NCBI GenBank assembly: GCA_963662175.1
Contig: OY759217.1
Location: forward strand, 19,718,562 to 19,782,561
DNA: 64,000 nucleotides
Direction: 5' to 3'
From: Aradus depressus
Taxonomy: Eukaryota; Arthropoda; Insecta; Hemiptera; Aradidae
Part shown: positions 44,972 through 56,289 of the stretch, piece by piece
Numbering within the stretch: the first letter of the stretch is position 1
Layout: the number at the start of each line of letters is the position of its first letter
The notes under the pieces: model-generated
The model's input: only the letters and a program-made list of their open reading frames with translations
Database searches by the model: none
Told to the model about the DNA's origin: nothing
Program-made: the position numbers and the translations under genes

Positions 44972-45246
44972 GGGATAGTCGGCTCGAATCTCGGGGGGGG
45001 GGGGGGGGGGGGGGGGAGTCTTGTCTTAACGGAACATTCTCACTGTTATAAATATTTTAGTTTAAACATAAACATCAAAAAATATAATAATTAGAAATTT
45101 AAAAAAATAAAGAATACAGTTTATAGTAGATTACATACTATATAGGAAATAGGTTAAATAATGGTTACATGACATAATATCGAAGTACAAGAAGAAAATA
45201 AAATAAACAGTTGCGTATATACTATTTATAATTTTTAAAAATAGAG

Positions 45247-45565
45247 GGAGCCGGTAGCTCAGTGGTAGGCGCGCTTGCCCTCTGAGCTAAAGAACGTGAG
45301 TTCGTAACTCGACCGAGGCCCTTAGTTTATTTTATCGGGGAGGTAAAATAAACTTAAGCACGCCGTCCTTCGGATGGGACGTTAAACGATAGTCCCGAGC
45401 CTGTAGGATGTCAAGTACTCGTAAAGACCCCTGCCCTAGGTGAATAAAAATTTAGGACTCCCAGAGAAGAGTCGGGCTGAGTGACGAAAGAACGCTCTGG
45501 AAGTAGGCGATATGACCCCGTAGTTAAAGCCCGGGCATGAGTCATAAAACCTAACCTAATAAAAA
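45247..45565 (+). mobile_element. SINE C copy, full length, CCTAA tail
   Basis: Head GGAGCCGGTAGCTCAGTGGT, a tRNA-like B box (GAGTTCGTAACTCG), body, then GGGCATGAGTCATAAAACCT and AACCTAA tail units. Confidence 0.9.
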
Positions 45566-45599
45566 AATACACAATATATTTATTATATTAATTTGTGAA

Positions 45600-46235
45600 A
45601 TTAGTTCCCTGGAATCCGACCCCCTGATTCAAAAAAAAAAAAAACATTCCCATCTGTAAAAACTGTCTTCCGATGAAATGAATGTATCGACCCGAAATTT
45701 TATATGTGTTCCCAGGACAAAGTAAGGGGATCTAATGCTTTTCAGTCAAATCGGCCAAAGGGAAGGGGAGAATTAGGGGAGAGAGGGACTTATCACAAAA
45801 ACTATAATAACTGCCGTTGTAATGAATGTATCGACATGAAATATCACATGTACATTAAAAAAAGACTAAATCCCATAAGGACGACAACTACTTATTGATT
45901 TTCAGTCAAATCTGCTAAAAGGGAGGGGGGGCCTTCAGATAAAACCCTAATAACTAATGTATTTTACGAAATTTCATATGTAAAGTAAAAAAATCCCTAA
46001 GGACAACACCTATTAATTTTCAGCGTAATCGGCAGAGGAGGGGGACTCGACTCAAGAACCTAATAACTGCAGATATAATGAATGTATAGACACAAAATTT
46101 AGTAAAAGGATTCAGAAGACTATTTATTTTTAGCCTAAATGGTCGACTAGTTTTGAAGGGAGAGCGAAAACTTAATTGATGAATTTCTTCTGGGGAAATA
46201 CAATGTCGGTGATTCACCGATGTTTGTTTTCTTTT
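45600..46235 (+). repeat. Repeat family A, long copy ending in a short palindrome
   Basis: Starts GAATCCGACCCCCTGATTC, repeats AATGAATGTATCGACxxGAAA units three times, and ends GTCGGTGATTCACCGATG, a palindromic terminus seen also at about 2662 and 60760. Confidence 0.75.
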
Positions 46236-46429
46236 TTCAGTGAATACTTTTAAATGCCTCCATTACGAAAGTTTGGTATTTCTGATCGATAAAATCTTCA
46301 CAAAGATTTGAGAACGCCATTAAAGTTTAGAAGCATTTATCTTGGAACAGTTTATAATTCTCTTAATAAGTAATGGCGTACCCAACTTGGAGCTTCTTGG
46401 TAGCAGACCGAAATTAGTCGGATAACAGA

Positions 46430-46640
46430 AAAAATTATCAACCTGTTAACATGGAACAACTGTGGCATCCCTCATGGAAACAATAGTTTGAATGCCACAA
46501 AATAATTATCAACCTGTTATCCTAAAGGCTGGATTCCACTGAGGACACAGTATCCTTTAGAGCGGGTAACAAGCCTCTTGTGGCATCCCTCATGGAAACA
46601 ATAGTTTGAATGTCACAAAAGAATTATCAACCTGTTATCC
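46430..46640. repeat. Direct-repeat units of a small MITE, target of the second Harbinger
   Basis: The unit includes ATTATCAACCTGTTATCC, TAAAGGCTGGATTCCACTG, CCTTTAGAGCGGGTAACA and GGCATCCCTCATGGAAAC. One partial and one full copy lie here and another at 47831-47940, after the Harbinger insertion. Within a unit TGTTATCC/TAAAGG and CCTTTA/GGTAACA form imperfect inverted ends. Confidence 0.7.
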
Positions 46641-46860
46641 TAAAGGGACCCCTACACGGTCAATCGGAATGACATTCAGAGCGAAGATTGACATTCTGTT
46701 TGAAGGTATAACGTCATGACTGATGGAATGATGAATGGATTGACGGATTTCCAAATATTTTGAAATTAGAGTTTCAATCACGAGAAGTGGAGGGGAGACT
46801 GACTGTCTGAATGGTGGTGTAGTTGTTCTATCATTCTTTTCTTCAGTCTTGTTAAAGCAG

Positions 46861-47153
46861 TCATGGAGGACGAGTGTGTTGGTATAGACGACGTAGATGA
46901 CGAGTCACCAGCATGCGTATGGTATTTTAGCAAAACTTTAGCAAAGGTATGGGCAAACAAACTAAAAACCCTTCAGCCAGTACAAAAAAACATTTGCAGA
47001 AAAATCAATCAACGATATCCTTTTTGAGGCAGAAATGCAAACCCTTCACAGGGACTCAGTAAAAATCAACGCTGCCAGTAGTAGTCCTATGCTGTCCTTA
47101 CCTGGCTCGTCATCCTCCTCGTCGACCTTAATTAGCCCACCCCACCATCTGTG
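46861..47153 (+). pseudogene. MADF-BESS remnant of the second Harbinger
   Basis: MEDECVGIDDVDDESPACVW opens the frame and corresponds to the acidic start of the accessory protein. The MADF domain is deleted. One frame over from about 46990, TFAEKSINDILFEAEM then LHRDSVKINAASSSPM matches FAKKAINDVLFEAEL of the first element (30600s). Confidence 0.8.
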
Positions 47154-47329
47154 ATGACCGACGAATGTAATATTTATAATAATGCTTCTGATTACTTCTC
47201 CAGTTATACTAACATTTAATTCAAGTAGTAGGTAATATTTAATGCTCTACTTTCATACTGTTAAACATACATAATTGTATACTAGGTAAATACACAATTA
47301 TTCTAAAATAACGTAATTATTATTTACTC

Positions 47330-47680
47330 ACTTTGACATTTACACAGCTTCTCCCAGTCGCAAGAAATCTTAAAGTAACCGCTAATCTCTTACGAACTGT
47401 TATTGGATCTCTCATAACTGTATTCATCCGGGATAAATATGGTGTCAACATGGTGATCAACATGTTAAAAAGATTTTCGTCCATACGGTACTAATTTTTA
47501 TAGCCGTCTGAAGCATTGCCTGCTGATATCTCACGCAGCAATGTTAAATGGCTATACTCATTTCGTTTTTTTAACCATTCTTTCATCCACACTCTGCGAT
47601 CCACTGCTCTTCTGGTGCCCAATGCCAGGACAATGGCCAAACAAGCCTTATCTTTAGCATAGACATTATGCTAAATCCGT
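47330..47680 (-). pseudogene. Nuclease exon 1 of the second Harbinger
   Basis: The minus strand reads DKACLAIVLALGTRRAVDRR, VWMKEWLKKRNEYSHLTLLR, then after a stop YRMDENLFNMLITMLTPYLS and ITVRKRLAVTLRFLATGRSC. It aligns residue for residue in order with exon 1 of the first element. One in-frame stop (TAG) is seen; the catalytic exon is absent. Confidence 0.85.
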
Positions 47681-47999
47681 AGTTTCTGGTGTTTCAATGT
47701 CAACTGAGCTAAAATTACTTCAGACTGTCAGTTTGATTGATACGTGTAGGGGCTTCATGACTGAAGTCAGGAATGACAGTTTGATTTTTCAGTCAGACTG
47801 TCATTCATGATTGACCGTGTAGGGGCCGCTTAAAGGCTGGATTCCACTGAGGATTCAGTATCCTTTAGAGCGGGTAACAAGCCTCTTGTGGCATCCCTCA
47901 TGGAAACAATAGTTTGAATGCCACAAAATATATTTCCACTGGTTTCAACATAAACATGGAGTCTTTCGTCAAAATGTGCGAGGAAACTATCGTTGCAGT

Positions 48000-48215
48000 T
48001 GCTTTTTACGTCCCCAAATATACGAAGTGTTTGGGAAGATATATTATCTGAGTCCCCAGATATACGAAGTGTTTGGGAAGATATATTATCTGAGTAAGTT
48101 ATTTTATGAAACTCTATGTTGAGCTTTCACCGGAATTTAATGTTTTCCGACCCCTTGATTCCAAAAACGAAAAAAAAAGTCATTGGTGAGTCACCAGCGG
48201 TACATATCCCGCCGA
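48000..48215 (+). repeat. Repeat family A fragment with a 43-bp tandem duplication
   Basis: TCCCCA(A/G)ATATACGAAGTG, then TTTGGGAAGATATATTATCT, occurs twice in tandem (about 48013-48097), followed by TTTCACCGGAATTTAATG and GGTGAGTCACCAGCGG. Confidence 0.7.
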
Positions 48216-49019
48216 GGATAGAATCCAACCATCTAAAAAATATAAAGAACATCCTACTGAGGTGGAAATTGGTCTAGGGTGGAGTTAGTTCCATGGAATA
48301 GGGGAGGAATTGGGACACCTACTACTTCGCTTTAGTCCCAACAACAGAACCTGGCTTCCGGTGCTGGAGCCAGTAACCACATCCACTACGAATCCTCCCT
48401 AAGAGATAGTTAGATGAGGACCAGACAGGCTAAGGAGAAGAAAGATAAACTCCACGCTGAACAACATTCGGAGCTACAAGAAGAAGTATCAGAAAAATGA
48501 GCAAGGACGAACATACATACAAACATTCCACATACACAGACGAACAAATAGGTCTTCCAAAAAAAAATTATAGCAAGGTCGATGTTATCAATCCTTCCAC
48601 CTGAGTGGAAATCAAATAGTACAGAGTGTAATGTTTTTAATCGTAGGCGGCAAATTTAAAGAACCGAATTTCCAAGACACTTTATTAGCGCTTAGGGAGT
48701 TTCCTTGACGAACGGGGTCCAGACAGAGCAGCATTGTGTCCTTGAAGAAGTAAAGTCTATTGTCGCTGTTGTCATTTTGTAAACGTTGGAAACTTCATTT
48801 CGAGAGAACTTTTCAGTTACTTTTTTTTATATAAAACTGTTGGCATTGCCATCTCTGCTGAGAAGAACACGTATTATATTCTCGTAAAAAAGTTGAAAGC
48901 TTTTCACTAACAAAAGAATGTCTTTGTGTCTTTTGCTTTTGTACCATCCAGAAGTACCTACTGCATCCATGATGGTGGTTGTTAAAGACTTTCTTCAGAG
49001 GAAAAGCCAATAAAAGAAG
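48216..49019. other. Complex but unassigned sequence
   Basis: 48220-48530 is moderately GC-rich with Lys/Glu-rich broken frames (RQAKEKKDKLHAEQH-like), possibly a LINE ORF1 scrap. 48640-49010 has no convincing frame. Confidence 0.4.
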
Positions 49020-49265
49020 TTAGAATGGGATTCGTCTCTCTCTCTGTGTGCCTGAGGCGGGGCTTCATTCAACCTGAAAGCTAAGGAAAATCTATTTGAA
49101 AAAGGGACCGAAGGGATTTGGATTTTTCGATCTGCCTCAATAGAAAGGCCGGGGTCACAAGAAGAGGGGGAGGGGAGAATGGAGGATGTCGCTATGACAA
49201 CCAGATCGATAGGAAGCTGCGCTGGACCCATGCGCAACAGTCACTCCCCAGCCTCCCTAGATAAT
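49020..49265 (+). promoter_or_regulatory. GC-rich module with RFX X-box-like palindrome (1)
   Basis: Contains GTCGCTATGACAACCAGAT near 49188-49206. This fits the RFX X-box (GTnRCC/n/RGYAAC) with one half degenerate. It is embedded in G-rich then C-rich sequence (GAAGAGGGGGAGGGGAG; CACCCTCAGCCCCCATCC). A near-identical core occurs at 53433. Confidence 0.35.
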
Positions 49266-50164
49266 TAACAATCCACCCTCAGCCCCCATCCTCCCTCTGC
49301 ACAACTTTTATTAAATATCTGACGACTCGGTGGAAACGAAAGTTGCCCCAAAAGCAAAAATTGCTTCAACAATATGTATTTCTAATTAAGGCAGCAAACA
49401 GACGGAACTAAATTAACCCATTTCTCAGAGGGTAGAGTAATGTTTGCTTTGGTCTAGCCAACCAATCAAAACGAAAACCACTCACTATTTGGCCTACCAA
49501 GCAGAAAGCAAGCTTACAATTGTTGAAGTCTAACATTTGTTCAAGGGGATTGGTCTCCCACAACTTAGCATCCAATATTTTGTGTACAACACGGCTTACA
49601 ATACTTGATTGAAATAACCATGAATTAACAGCCAGATATTTTTGCATAACCGGACGGTTGCGCGCGCAACGCACACACACAACTACACACTTCTTTATCT
49701 GTGATATCAGCTGTTTTTGAGCATTTCTATTGTATTTTTACAACATTATTGAACATATTTACCGTTGTAGTGAATTTAACTAAAATACCAATATTACTAA
49801 CTATAAAATGATCTTTCGATAAGAAACTTTTAGGTTAAGATGCTTCGATAGCTTAAATTTGTAACAATAAATAATATTTGTGGTAAAAGAAAATCAGATA
49901 GCATTGTAAATCTAAAAAATATAATATATAATATTGTTATTAATATATACCTAATAGTAATAACAACAGCTGAAAATATCGGTCAACAAATAATATATTT
50001 GTTGTCATATTGTCACAACAAATAATGTAATGTTTTTACCCATTTCAGGAGATACCAAACAGCTTAATTCATTTTTAAATGACAAACTTAATCTACAAAT
50101 AAATACGAATCGAAGTATTTCAACAACAAAGTCGATAATTACTATCGACCCACAATCACTGTTG

Positions 50165-50710
50165 TATATGCTACGGGTAAAGTTAGATTAACGGTTAAAC
50201 CTAGGATTACCCGGGTAAACCTAGGATTACCCGGGTAAACCTAGGATTACCCGGGTAAACCTAGTAGTACCCGCTGCCGCTTGGTTAAAGTCCGAAATAT
50301 AATTGAAATAGTTCACGTTTCGGGCTTTACCCGGGTAAAGTATATGTTAAAGCTAGAACCTGTACTACTTCAAATATAGGAACGACGGGAGGGGCAGATA
50401 TATCGTCCCGCCGGCGGAACGCCGGCAAATACGCCCCCAAATTTTGTAATATTTCGATTTATGTTTGTTCTAGAAATTTATGTACCCAGATGAATGATTA
50501 TCGCTGTTAGACAGCTTACAACAATGGAAATTGAGGTGTGGTCGAGCTAATTAATAAGTACCTAATCTTTATAGTGGAACATACGTCCACTAATGGCCTT
50601 GTCATTATTAGTATACCCAACTTTAACCAAGCGGCAGCGGGTACTACGCAGTTTACCGGGGTAATCCTAGGTTTAACCGTTAATCTAACTTTACCCGTAA
50701 CATATATACC
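50165..50710. mobile_element. Inverted-repeat element with tandem CCTAGGATTACCCGGGTAAA units
   Basis: The left arm (50167-50292) and right arm (50618-50707) are inverse: TACGGGTAAAGTTAGATTAA, CGGTTAAACCTAGGATTACC, then TAGTACCCGCTGCCGCTTGG. The left arm alone contains about three tandem 21-bp units built on GGTAAACCTAGGATTACCC, itself palindromic; the right arm has one. The middle has GTCCCGCCGGCGGAACGCCG. No coding sequence. Confidence 0.8.
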
Positions 50711-51647
50711 TTATTTTAGCTATCACAAACTTATAAATTCATGTATAAAAGAAATTGAAGAACAATAAATTTGATAGTTTTATTGTTCATACTACTTTTC
50801 TTATTGTACCATTATAATACAAATTTTAATTAAATTCAGTGCACTAAGCAAGTTTTTGAAACTAAAGTAGATGTTTACACATCAATTCTTGTGATTACCG
50901 CGTCACGCACACATTTGTTTGTTTTTTTTCAAATACTATTGTTTTTTCTTACATCATCCTGCAGATGTTCAAGTAGTTCTGTCTCCTGACTCATTTCTAA
51001 AATCATGTATTACACATTTTAGTTTTGAGCAGTATTTTGGAATTCCACGATCAACCTCTACTCAATTCAATTATACCACTGACACAAGGTTTGCAGGAAT
51101 CCTTTCAGGCCATTCAGTCAGTCATATGATCAGTTCAGTACTTCCCTCAATGGAATATGAAACTATAATAATACTGTTTATATTTTTAATTATAAATAAT
51201 TTATATCAGGAGACACGGCACTAAATAAAATAAAAAAAAAAGGAGCCAAAAAGAATAATTTTTGACCAAGTTTCGAAGTGTCAAAATTGGCAAAAAATAA
51301 CTTTTTTTTCTATTTCCTTTTTCAGTGTCCGGGCGTCTGGATGACGTCATCAATGTTAATATATGAATTTTTTTAAATGTATATCAAATATCATGTGATC
51401 TATATATGCAAAGATAAAGATAAAAATATATATATAATAAAAAATAACCCAATATTATAGTGTTCATGCATTATGTAAATCCGGGAACACTGTTGCGGTG
51501 ACTTCGTACTTGGCCGTGCTTTTCAGTTGTACTGAATTTTTTTTTAGAATACATGTGAAATTTATATTTCTTTAGGATAAATCTTTTTTCAGAACGATAT
51601 TCAGGGCGACCACGGGCCCATTCCTCAGAACACAAAGATCGAAATAG

Positions 51648-51970
51648 AACGCTGGTAGCTCAGTGATATGCGTGCTTGCTTACAGAGTTCAAGATCACGG
51701 GTTCGATTCCCTGCTGAGACCCTTCCTCCTCCCAGATAAAATAAACTTTAGCCCGCCGTCCTTCGGATAGGACGTTAAGCGATAGTCCGAAGCCTGTACA
51801 ATGTCAGGAATACGTTAAAGACTCCTACCCCTAGAGGAATAAAAATTTAGGACTCTCAAAGTAGAATCGGGCTCATGTCCACCAGAGTGACAAAAGAGCG
51901 CTTTGGTAGTAGGCGATATGACCTTGTAGTTAAAGCCCGGGCATGAGTCATAGTAACTTAACTATAAAAA
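51648..51970 (+). mobile_element. SINE C copy, full length
   Basis: AACGCTGGTAGCTCAGTGAT, intact B box GGGTTCGATTCCC, body, GGCATGAGTCATAGTAACTT and AACTATA tail (TAACT-type). Confidence 0.9.
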
Positions 51971-52681
51971 AGGGAGAGAAATATACAAAAAAAAGTATAT
52001 ATTTAAATATATAAATGAATTAACAAATATCAGTAAACAAAATAGTAGGTACATGAAAAGTAATAATGATATTGAAAATATTAAATAAAAGTAATTACGC
52101 TAGAAATTATTGGATATTGATATCAGGACCTGTAACAAAAAAATAAAAATTAAAGCAAGAATTAAAGCTTTTATATTATGCTTGTATTTCATTTTTGAAC
52201 AAAAATTCCGTTTCCAAATAGAGAGTTTTCTCTAACATCAAAATTTATGATTGAATTATATATTTTTTAATTTTATCTATTGCTCACAAGAAGTGGGAAT
52301 GGACATTAGAGAAGACGATCCTTTATGAGTTATACTTCTTCCAAAAACAGAGGAACTATGTTTAGTTATTTCAAATTATTCGTTCTTCCTGGCATCATGA
52401 TCATGACTAGTATTGTTGAAAGGGAAATTATTTAATTTCCTAAATATAAATTTTAATTTATAATTATTTTAAATATAATAAATAGCTCAAGTAATGGCGA
52501 AATTTTAAATTTATTAAATATTTCTCTGCAGCTGTTTTTTGATTAATATTATTCATTATTCTCTAGAGCTTTCTTTTGAAGTCTGGAAATGTTAACATTA
52601 GAGCTAGAAATTCCCCAATGTATTAAACCATAATTAATTATAGAATGGAAATATGCATTATAATATAAACACTTTACAAAA

Positions 52682-52748
52682 ACAATAAGTAGAAGTGCTG
52701 TCTGTATACTATACATGTATTCTTATAGTCAGCACTTCTACTTATTGT
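52682..52748. repeat. 67-nt hairpin, pre-miRNA-sized
   Basis: Arms ACAATAAGTAGAAGTGCTG and its exact complement at 52730-52748 form a 19-bp perfect stem. A further imperfect stem (CTGTCTGTATA against CTTATAGTCAG) extends toward a loop of about 12. Size and shape fit a miRNA precursor or the core of a tiny MITE. No flanking basal stem is evident. Confidence 0.6.
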
Positions 52749-52885
52749 ATACAGGTAATACAAAATATATGAATATGTGGAAAGAAATGAATATGTACAA
52801 AATAATAGCAAAGGATAAATGATGGGGCAGCAGCATTTTTAATGTTATAAAATTTAATGCAGCATATTTAATGTTTTAAAATTTT

Positions 52886-53112
52886 GGTCATCGGTAGCAC
52901 AGGAGTAGCATGCTTGCCCACTCTGTTAAGGGTTGCGGGCTCGATACTAGCCGATTTTTTTTATCTGGGAGATAAAAAACATTGAGTACGTTGAACAGCG
53001 GTCCCGAGCCAGTGCGATGTCACTACTCGTTAAAAACCCATACCGAAATATATCTGGCTAGGCAAAATTTAGACTCCCACAGGAGAGTCAAGCTCATATC
53101 CGATGAGAGAGC
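52886..53112 (+). mobile_element. SINE C relative, diverged
   Basis: TCATCGGTAGCACAGGAGTA, GGGTTGCGGGCTCGATACT, then GGTCCCGAGCCAGTGCGATG and CTCCCACAGGAGAGTCAAGC. An older copy with a degenerate tail. Confidence 0.7.
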
Positions 53113-53329
53113 ATATAATCTTGCCGTCCTAAATGGACTATATATAGTGTAATTAATGTTTCCTTTATTATGATCTTATTAGCATCATATATTTCTAGAA
53201 TAACCGAGGGACATAAAATTAAATATGCACTGATCTTCATAAAAAACAGAACACCGTGAAAAGGTAATATGATAGTAGAGTTTGATTTCATTTTAACTGG
53301 ATGAAGCCACTTTTTTCAGATGAGAGTGA

Positions 53330-53535
53330 AGGGTTGGTGTTGTATTTTGGGCGGTGGCCCAGAGGTGAGGTGTAACGATCCCCAGGCTGGGATTTCCGCG
53401 GGGCTGGGCGGCTCGCAGTCTGCCCGGGATCCTGTCGTCATGACAACCAGATATTGATCTCCGCTCTCCTCCCATCCCACACCCCAACCTACTTCAATTA
53501 TTCATCCCCCCCCCCCCAGCTCTCCGTCCGTACAT
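53330..53535 (+). promoter_or_regulatory. GC-rich module with RFX X-box-like palindrome (2)
   Basis: GTCGTCATGACAACCAGAT near 53433-53451, with the same downstream C-rich style (CCTCCCATCCCACACCCC) and a TTCAATTATTCATCC end. A C-run follows. No gene start was recognised nearby. Confidence 0.35.
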
Positions 53536-54629
53536 ACAATTTACGGCAAATACTCGGCCCCGTAGAGCCTCACAAACATATGAGGCCCAATCTAAAATTC
53601 ATAACATGATTTGATGTTTGTTATGGCAAAGCATTCAACAAAAGCACACTTACTTCCTGAATATTGCAACGTTTCCAGGTGGAAGAAAAACCTTGTTTTC
53701 ATTCTTCAACATCAATTGCTTAAGGAAACTACTGAGAAATGGAAAAAACCTATTAGATGAAATTGTACCGTACGATATTGATATGTGTTATTACTAATAT
53801 TGTACTCCTTGAACACCTCATTTCCACATTTTATTAATTTCATAATATAACATTGAAACCCAGACTTGCATCATGAGCAAAATGTCAATTATTGAAACAG
53901 ACTACGCAAGTCTTACCGTGTCATTAAAAGACGACGTTTTAAGTAAAACTAATTTGAAATAAAAAAATATACTATTTCACTAGCAATGAATCGGTTCAAA
54001 ACTTCTTTTTGTAGATCTTCTAGACAAAACACGGCTGTTATTTACTGAGTCTGCATCAAAATGCCGTATAGTAGGTCGATTGACGTACGTCATGCTTTGT
54101 CTTCCGCCTTGTATCGAATAATAGTCGAAGTTTGCCGTAGATTCACACGAGGAATGTATTCACAGAACTTCAAATATAAAATTACAAACATGAGTGATAC
54201 TGTCCTAAAGGTGAATAAAAATAGAAAGGTATATCGTGCAGGCGCGGATCTAGGTTTTCGTTCAGGAGAGGCAATTTTTATAAGAGTTACCTATCTTCCA
54301 GGAAATTCGTTCTGATTTTGTGATTTGATATGTGAAACCAAATATTGGGTGAAAATGTAGTTGAATATCCATCATATTCTACTCGCATTTGAATAACGCT
54401 CTGTTTGTTTAAATTATAAAATTAATATAATAAAAAATACAGGCCATGGTATATTTTCATTATTTCTTATAGAGGGTACAACAATCTAAAACATACATAC
54501 GATGTGTATATATTTTGGTATTATATACAAGTCTCAGTGCAATTTAAGTTTGTGAATAATTGAAGTTATTGCATTAAATATTGAATTTCCTGTTTATATA
54601 TCCCCTTGTATCCTTATGTCCTTATTTTC

Positions 54630-54854
54630 TTAAGTATTCTTTTCCGGGCATTTCCTCCTATTATGCCCTGTCTCATTACATTCGAAGTATATGATTGTGC
54701 GCGTTGATGCTCCTTCTTTCATCGGGAAAAGATGCGCAGCGAGGTTATTCAAAAGTCGCAGAACTTCTGCCTCTTTTCTGAGGTGCATTTGATCTTCGTC
54801 AAACTTCGCCAAAGATTCCATCAGAAGATTTTGTTTTGGTATTACATGTTTCAA
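54630..54854 (-). pseudogene. Retroelement gag zinc-knuckle fragment
   Basis: 74 codons with LMESLAKFDEDQMHLRKE, NNLAAHLFPMKEGAS and ending YFECNETGHNRRKCPEK. This is a CCHC knuckle in which the first Cys is Tyr. Probably the end of a Gypsy- or Copia-type gag. No LTRs or pol seen nearby. Confidence 0.55.
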
Positions 54855-55112
54855 CCGGCGTGTATAATAGAAACAAAAAATTGAATTAATTAAAAAGTAC
54901 TAACTGTTTGTATATATGAAGAAAAGTAAAACCCAACTTTCTGACACCAGTTGTCACAGACTTCCAACTTGTAAGTCAGCTTGTGACTTAATAAATAATC
55001 CACACAACGAAAAGTAAGTAACTCTTCATTTTATATTTTCCAACTCGAACCAGTCATACCAAAAACTTCTAGAAAGTTTATTGTGATGAGAAAGCACACA
55101 ATAATTTTTATA

Positions 55113-55447
55113 GTTAGTTATTATGACTCATGCCCGGGCTTTAACTACGAGGTCATATCGCCCACTACCAGAGCGCTCTTCATCACTCTGGTGGACATGA
55201 GCCCGACTCTACTGTGGGAGTCCTAAATTTTGCCTACCCTAAGTTTTTACTCACCTAGAGCAGGGGTCTTTAACGAGTACATGACATAGTACAGGTTCGG
55301 GACCATCGCTTAACGTCCCATCCGAAGGACGGCGTGCTCAAGGTTATTTTACTTCCCAGATAAAATAAACTAAGGGCCTCGGCTGGGCTTCGAACCCTCG
55401 ATCTTGGGCTCGGAAGGCAAGCACGCATACCACTGAGCTACCGCCCC
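55113..55447 (-). mobile_element. SINE C copy, full length
   Basis: TATAGTTAGTTATTATGACT tail end, complete body, B box (GGCTTCGAACCCTCGA) and CTGAGCTACC A-box end. It abuts a C-run at 55443-55465. TAATTTTTAT/TAATTTTAAT flank it as a possible duplication. Confidence 0.88.
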
Positions 55448-55566
55448 CCCCCCCCCCTCCCCCCATAATTTTAATATAAAGTCAGTCTAATCCACAATAA
55501 ACAATACTCTCAATCTGGAAAGTAATTCACAACAAATCAACTGTAAAAGTGACTGTAATAAACACA

Positions 55567-55765
55567 GTAAACCCTCGTTACAACGAACTTGGATACAACC
55601 AACCCCTCGTTAAAGCGAACCAAAATTGAATCTCCTAGAAAAACGCATTGATTTTCTCATAGCACCTTCGTTACAACGAAATAACTCGGTTAATACGAAC
55701 TACGACTACTTCTGAATTCCCAAGTGAGAAAAAACTCGGTTACAACGAACTCGAAAGGCATAATG
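55567..55765 (+). mobile_element. Pogo/Tigger-like terminal region, truncated
   Basis: Starts CAGTAAACCCTCGTTACAAC, with repeated TTACAACGAAC and GTTAAAGCGAAC units, the well-known style of pogo-type ends. No transposase frame or opposite end was found. Confidence 0.55.
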
Positions 55766-56289
55766 TGTATAAATATATACAAACACTCGGAAAGTAGTTG
55801 ATTCTCCCCCTCCCCCCTTCTAGCTGGAATATTCGATTTTCCGCGAAGGTCATTAAGTTGTTCCCCCTTTTTGCAAAGTTTACTTATCAGAAATTCCAGT
55901 TCAGTTTCGTGTCATACGAGTCCAAGAAAAGTTGTGCGTCAGGCTTTTTTTTTATTCGTTTGATATCCTAAACCATAATATGTATAATATAGGTTGTATG
56001 TTCATAGGAACCAATTGTTTTTTTTTTTGTTTTGTTTTGCTATTTCTTTTTTTCTCATTGTATTTTTTTTATACAAAAATTTTTTTTCCATATGTGAAAT
56101 TTTTTTTACTTATTCTGTGTGTCTTTCTGTAAGTAGAATAGGTTCTCTAATATTTTTATATAATATATTGCGTTGTTCTAAAATTTTGTTTTTAAATATA
56201 TATGAATCTATTTGTTTGTTTTTGGTTTGTTTGTGGCGAACAACTGCTTTGGTTATTATCCCCCTACCTTGTTATATTTCTTGTTCTCA

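Larger units (their letters stand above)
46644..47830. mobile_element. Second, diverged PIF/Harbinger element (1.19 kb, deleted) with TAA duplication
   Basis: Starts AGGGACCCCTACACGGTCAA and ends with the complement of AGCGGCCCCTACACGGTCAA. TAA flanks both sides (46641-46643 and 47831-47833), as expected for the superfamily, and the uninterrupted neighbouring MITE unit shows the empty site. It keeps an N-terminal acidic/BESS remnant (plus) and nuclease exon 1 (minus); the catalytic exon is gone. Confidence 0.9.

Noticed and set aside
45247..45320. tRNA gene (A and B boxes)
   Set aside because: Repeated a dozen times as the head of a dispersed 300-bp element with truncated copies; the cloverleaf is imperfect. 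It is a SINE.
48995..49237. 80-codon minus-strand ORF over the X-box module
   Set aside because: Low-complexity Ser/Pro/Arg content from a purine-rich strand; no splice or start support.
54238..54260. GCAGGCGCGGATCTAGG resembling a hAT terminus
   Set aside because: No matching second end or target duplication found, so not called.
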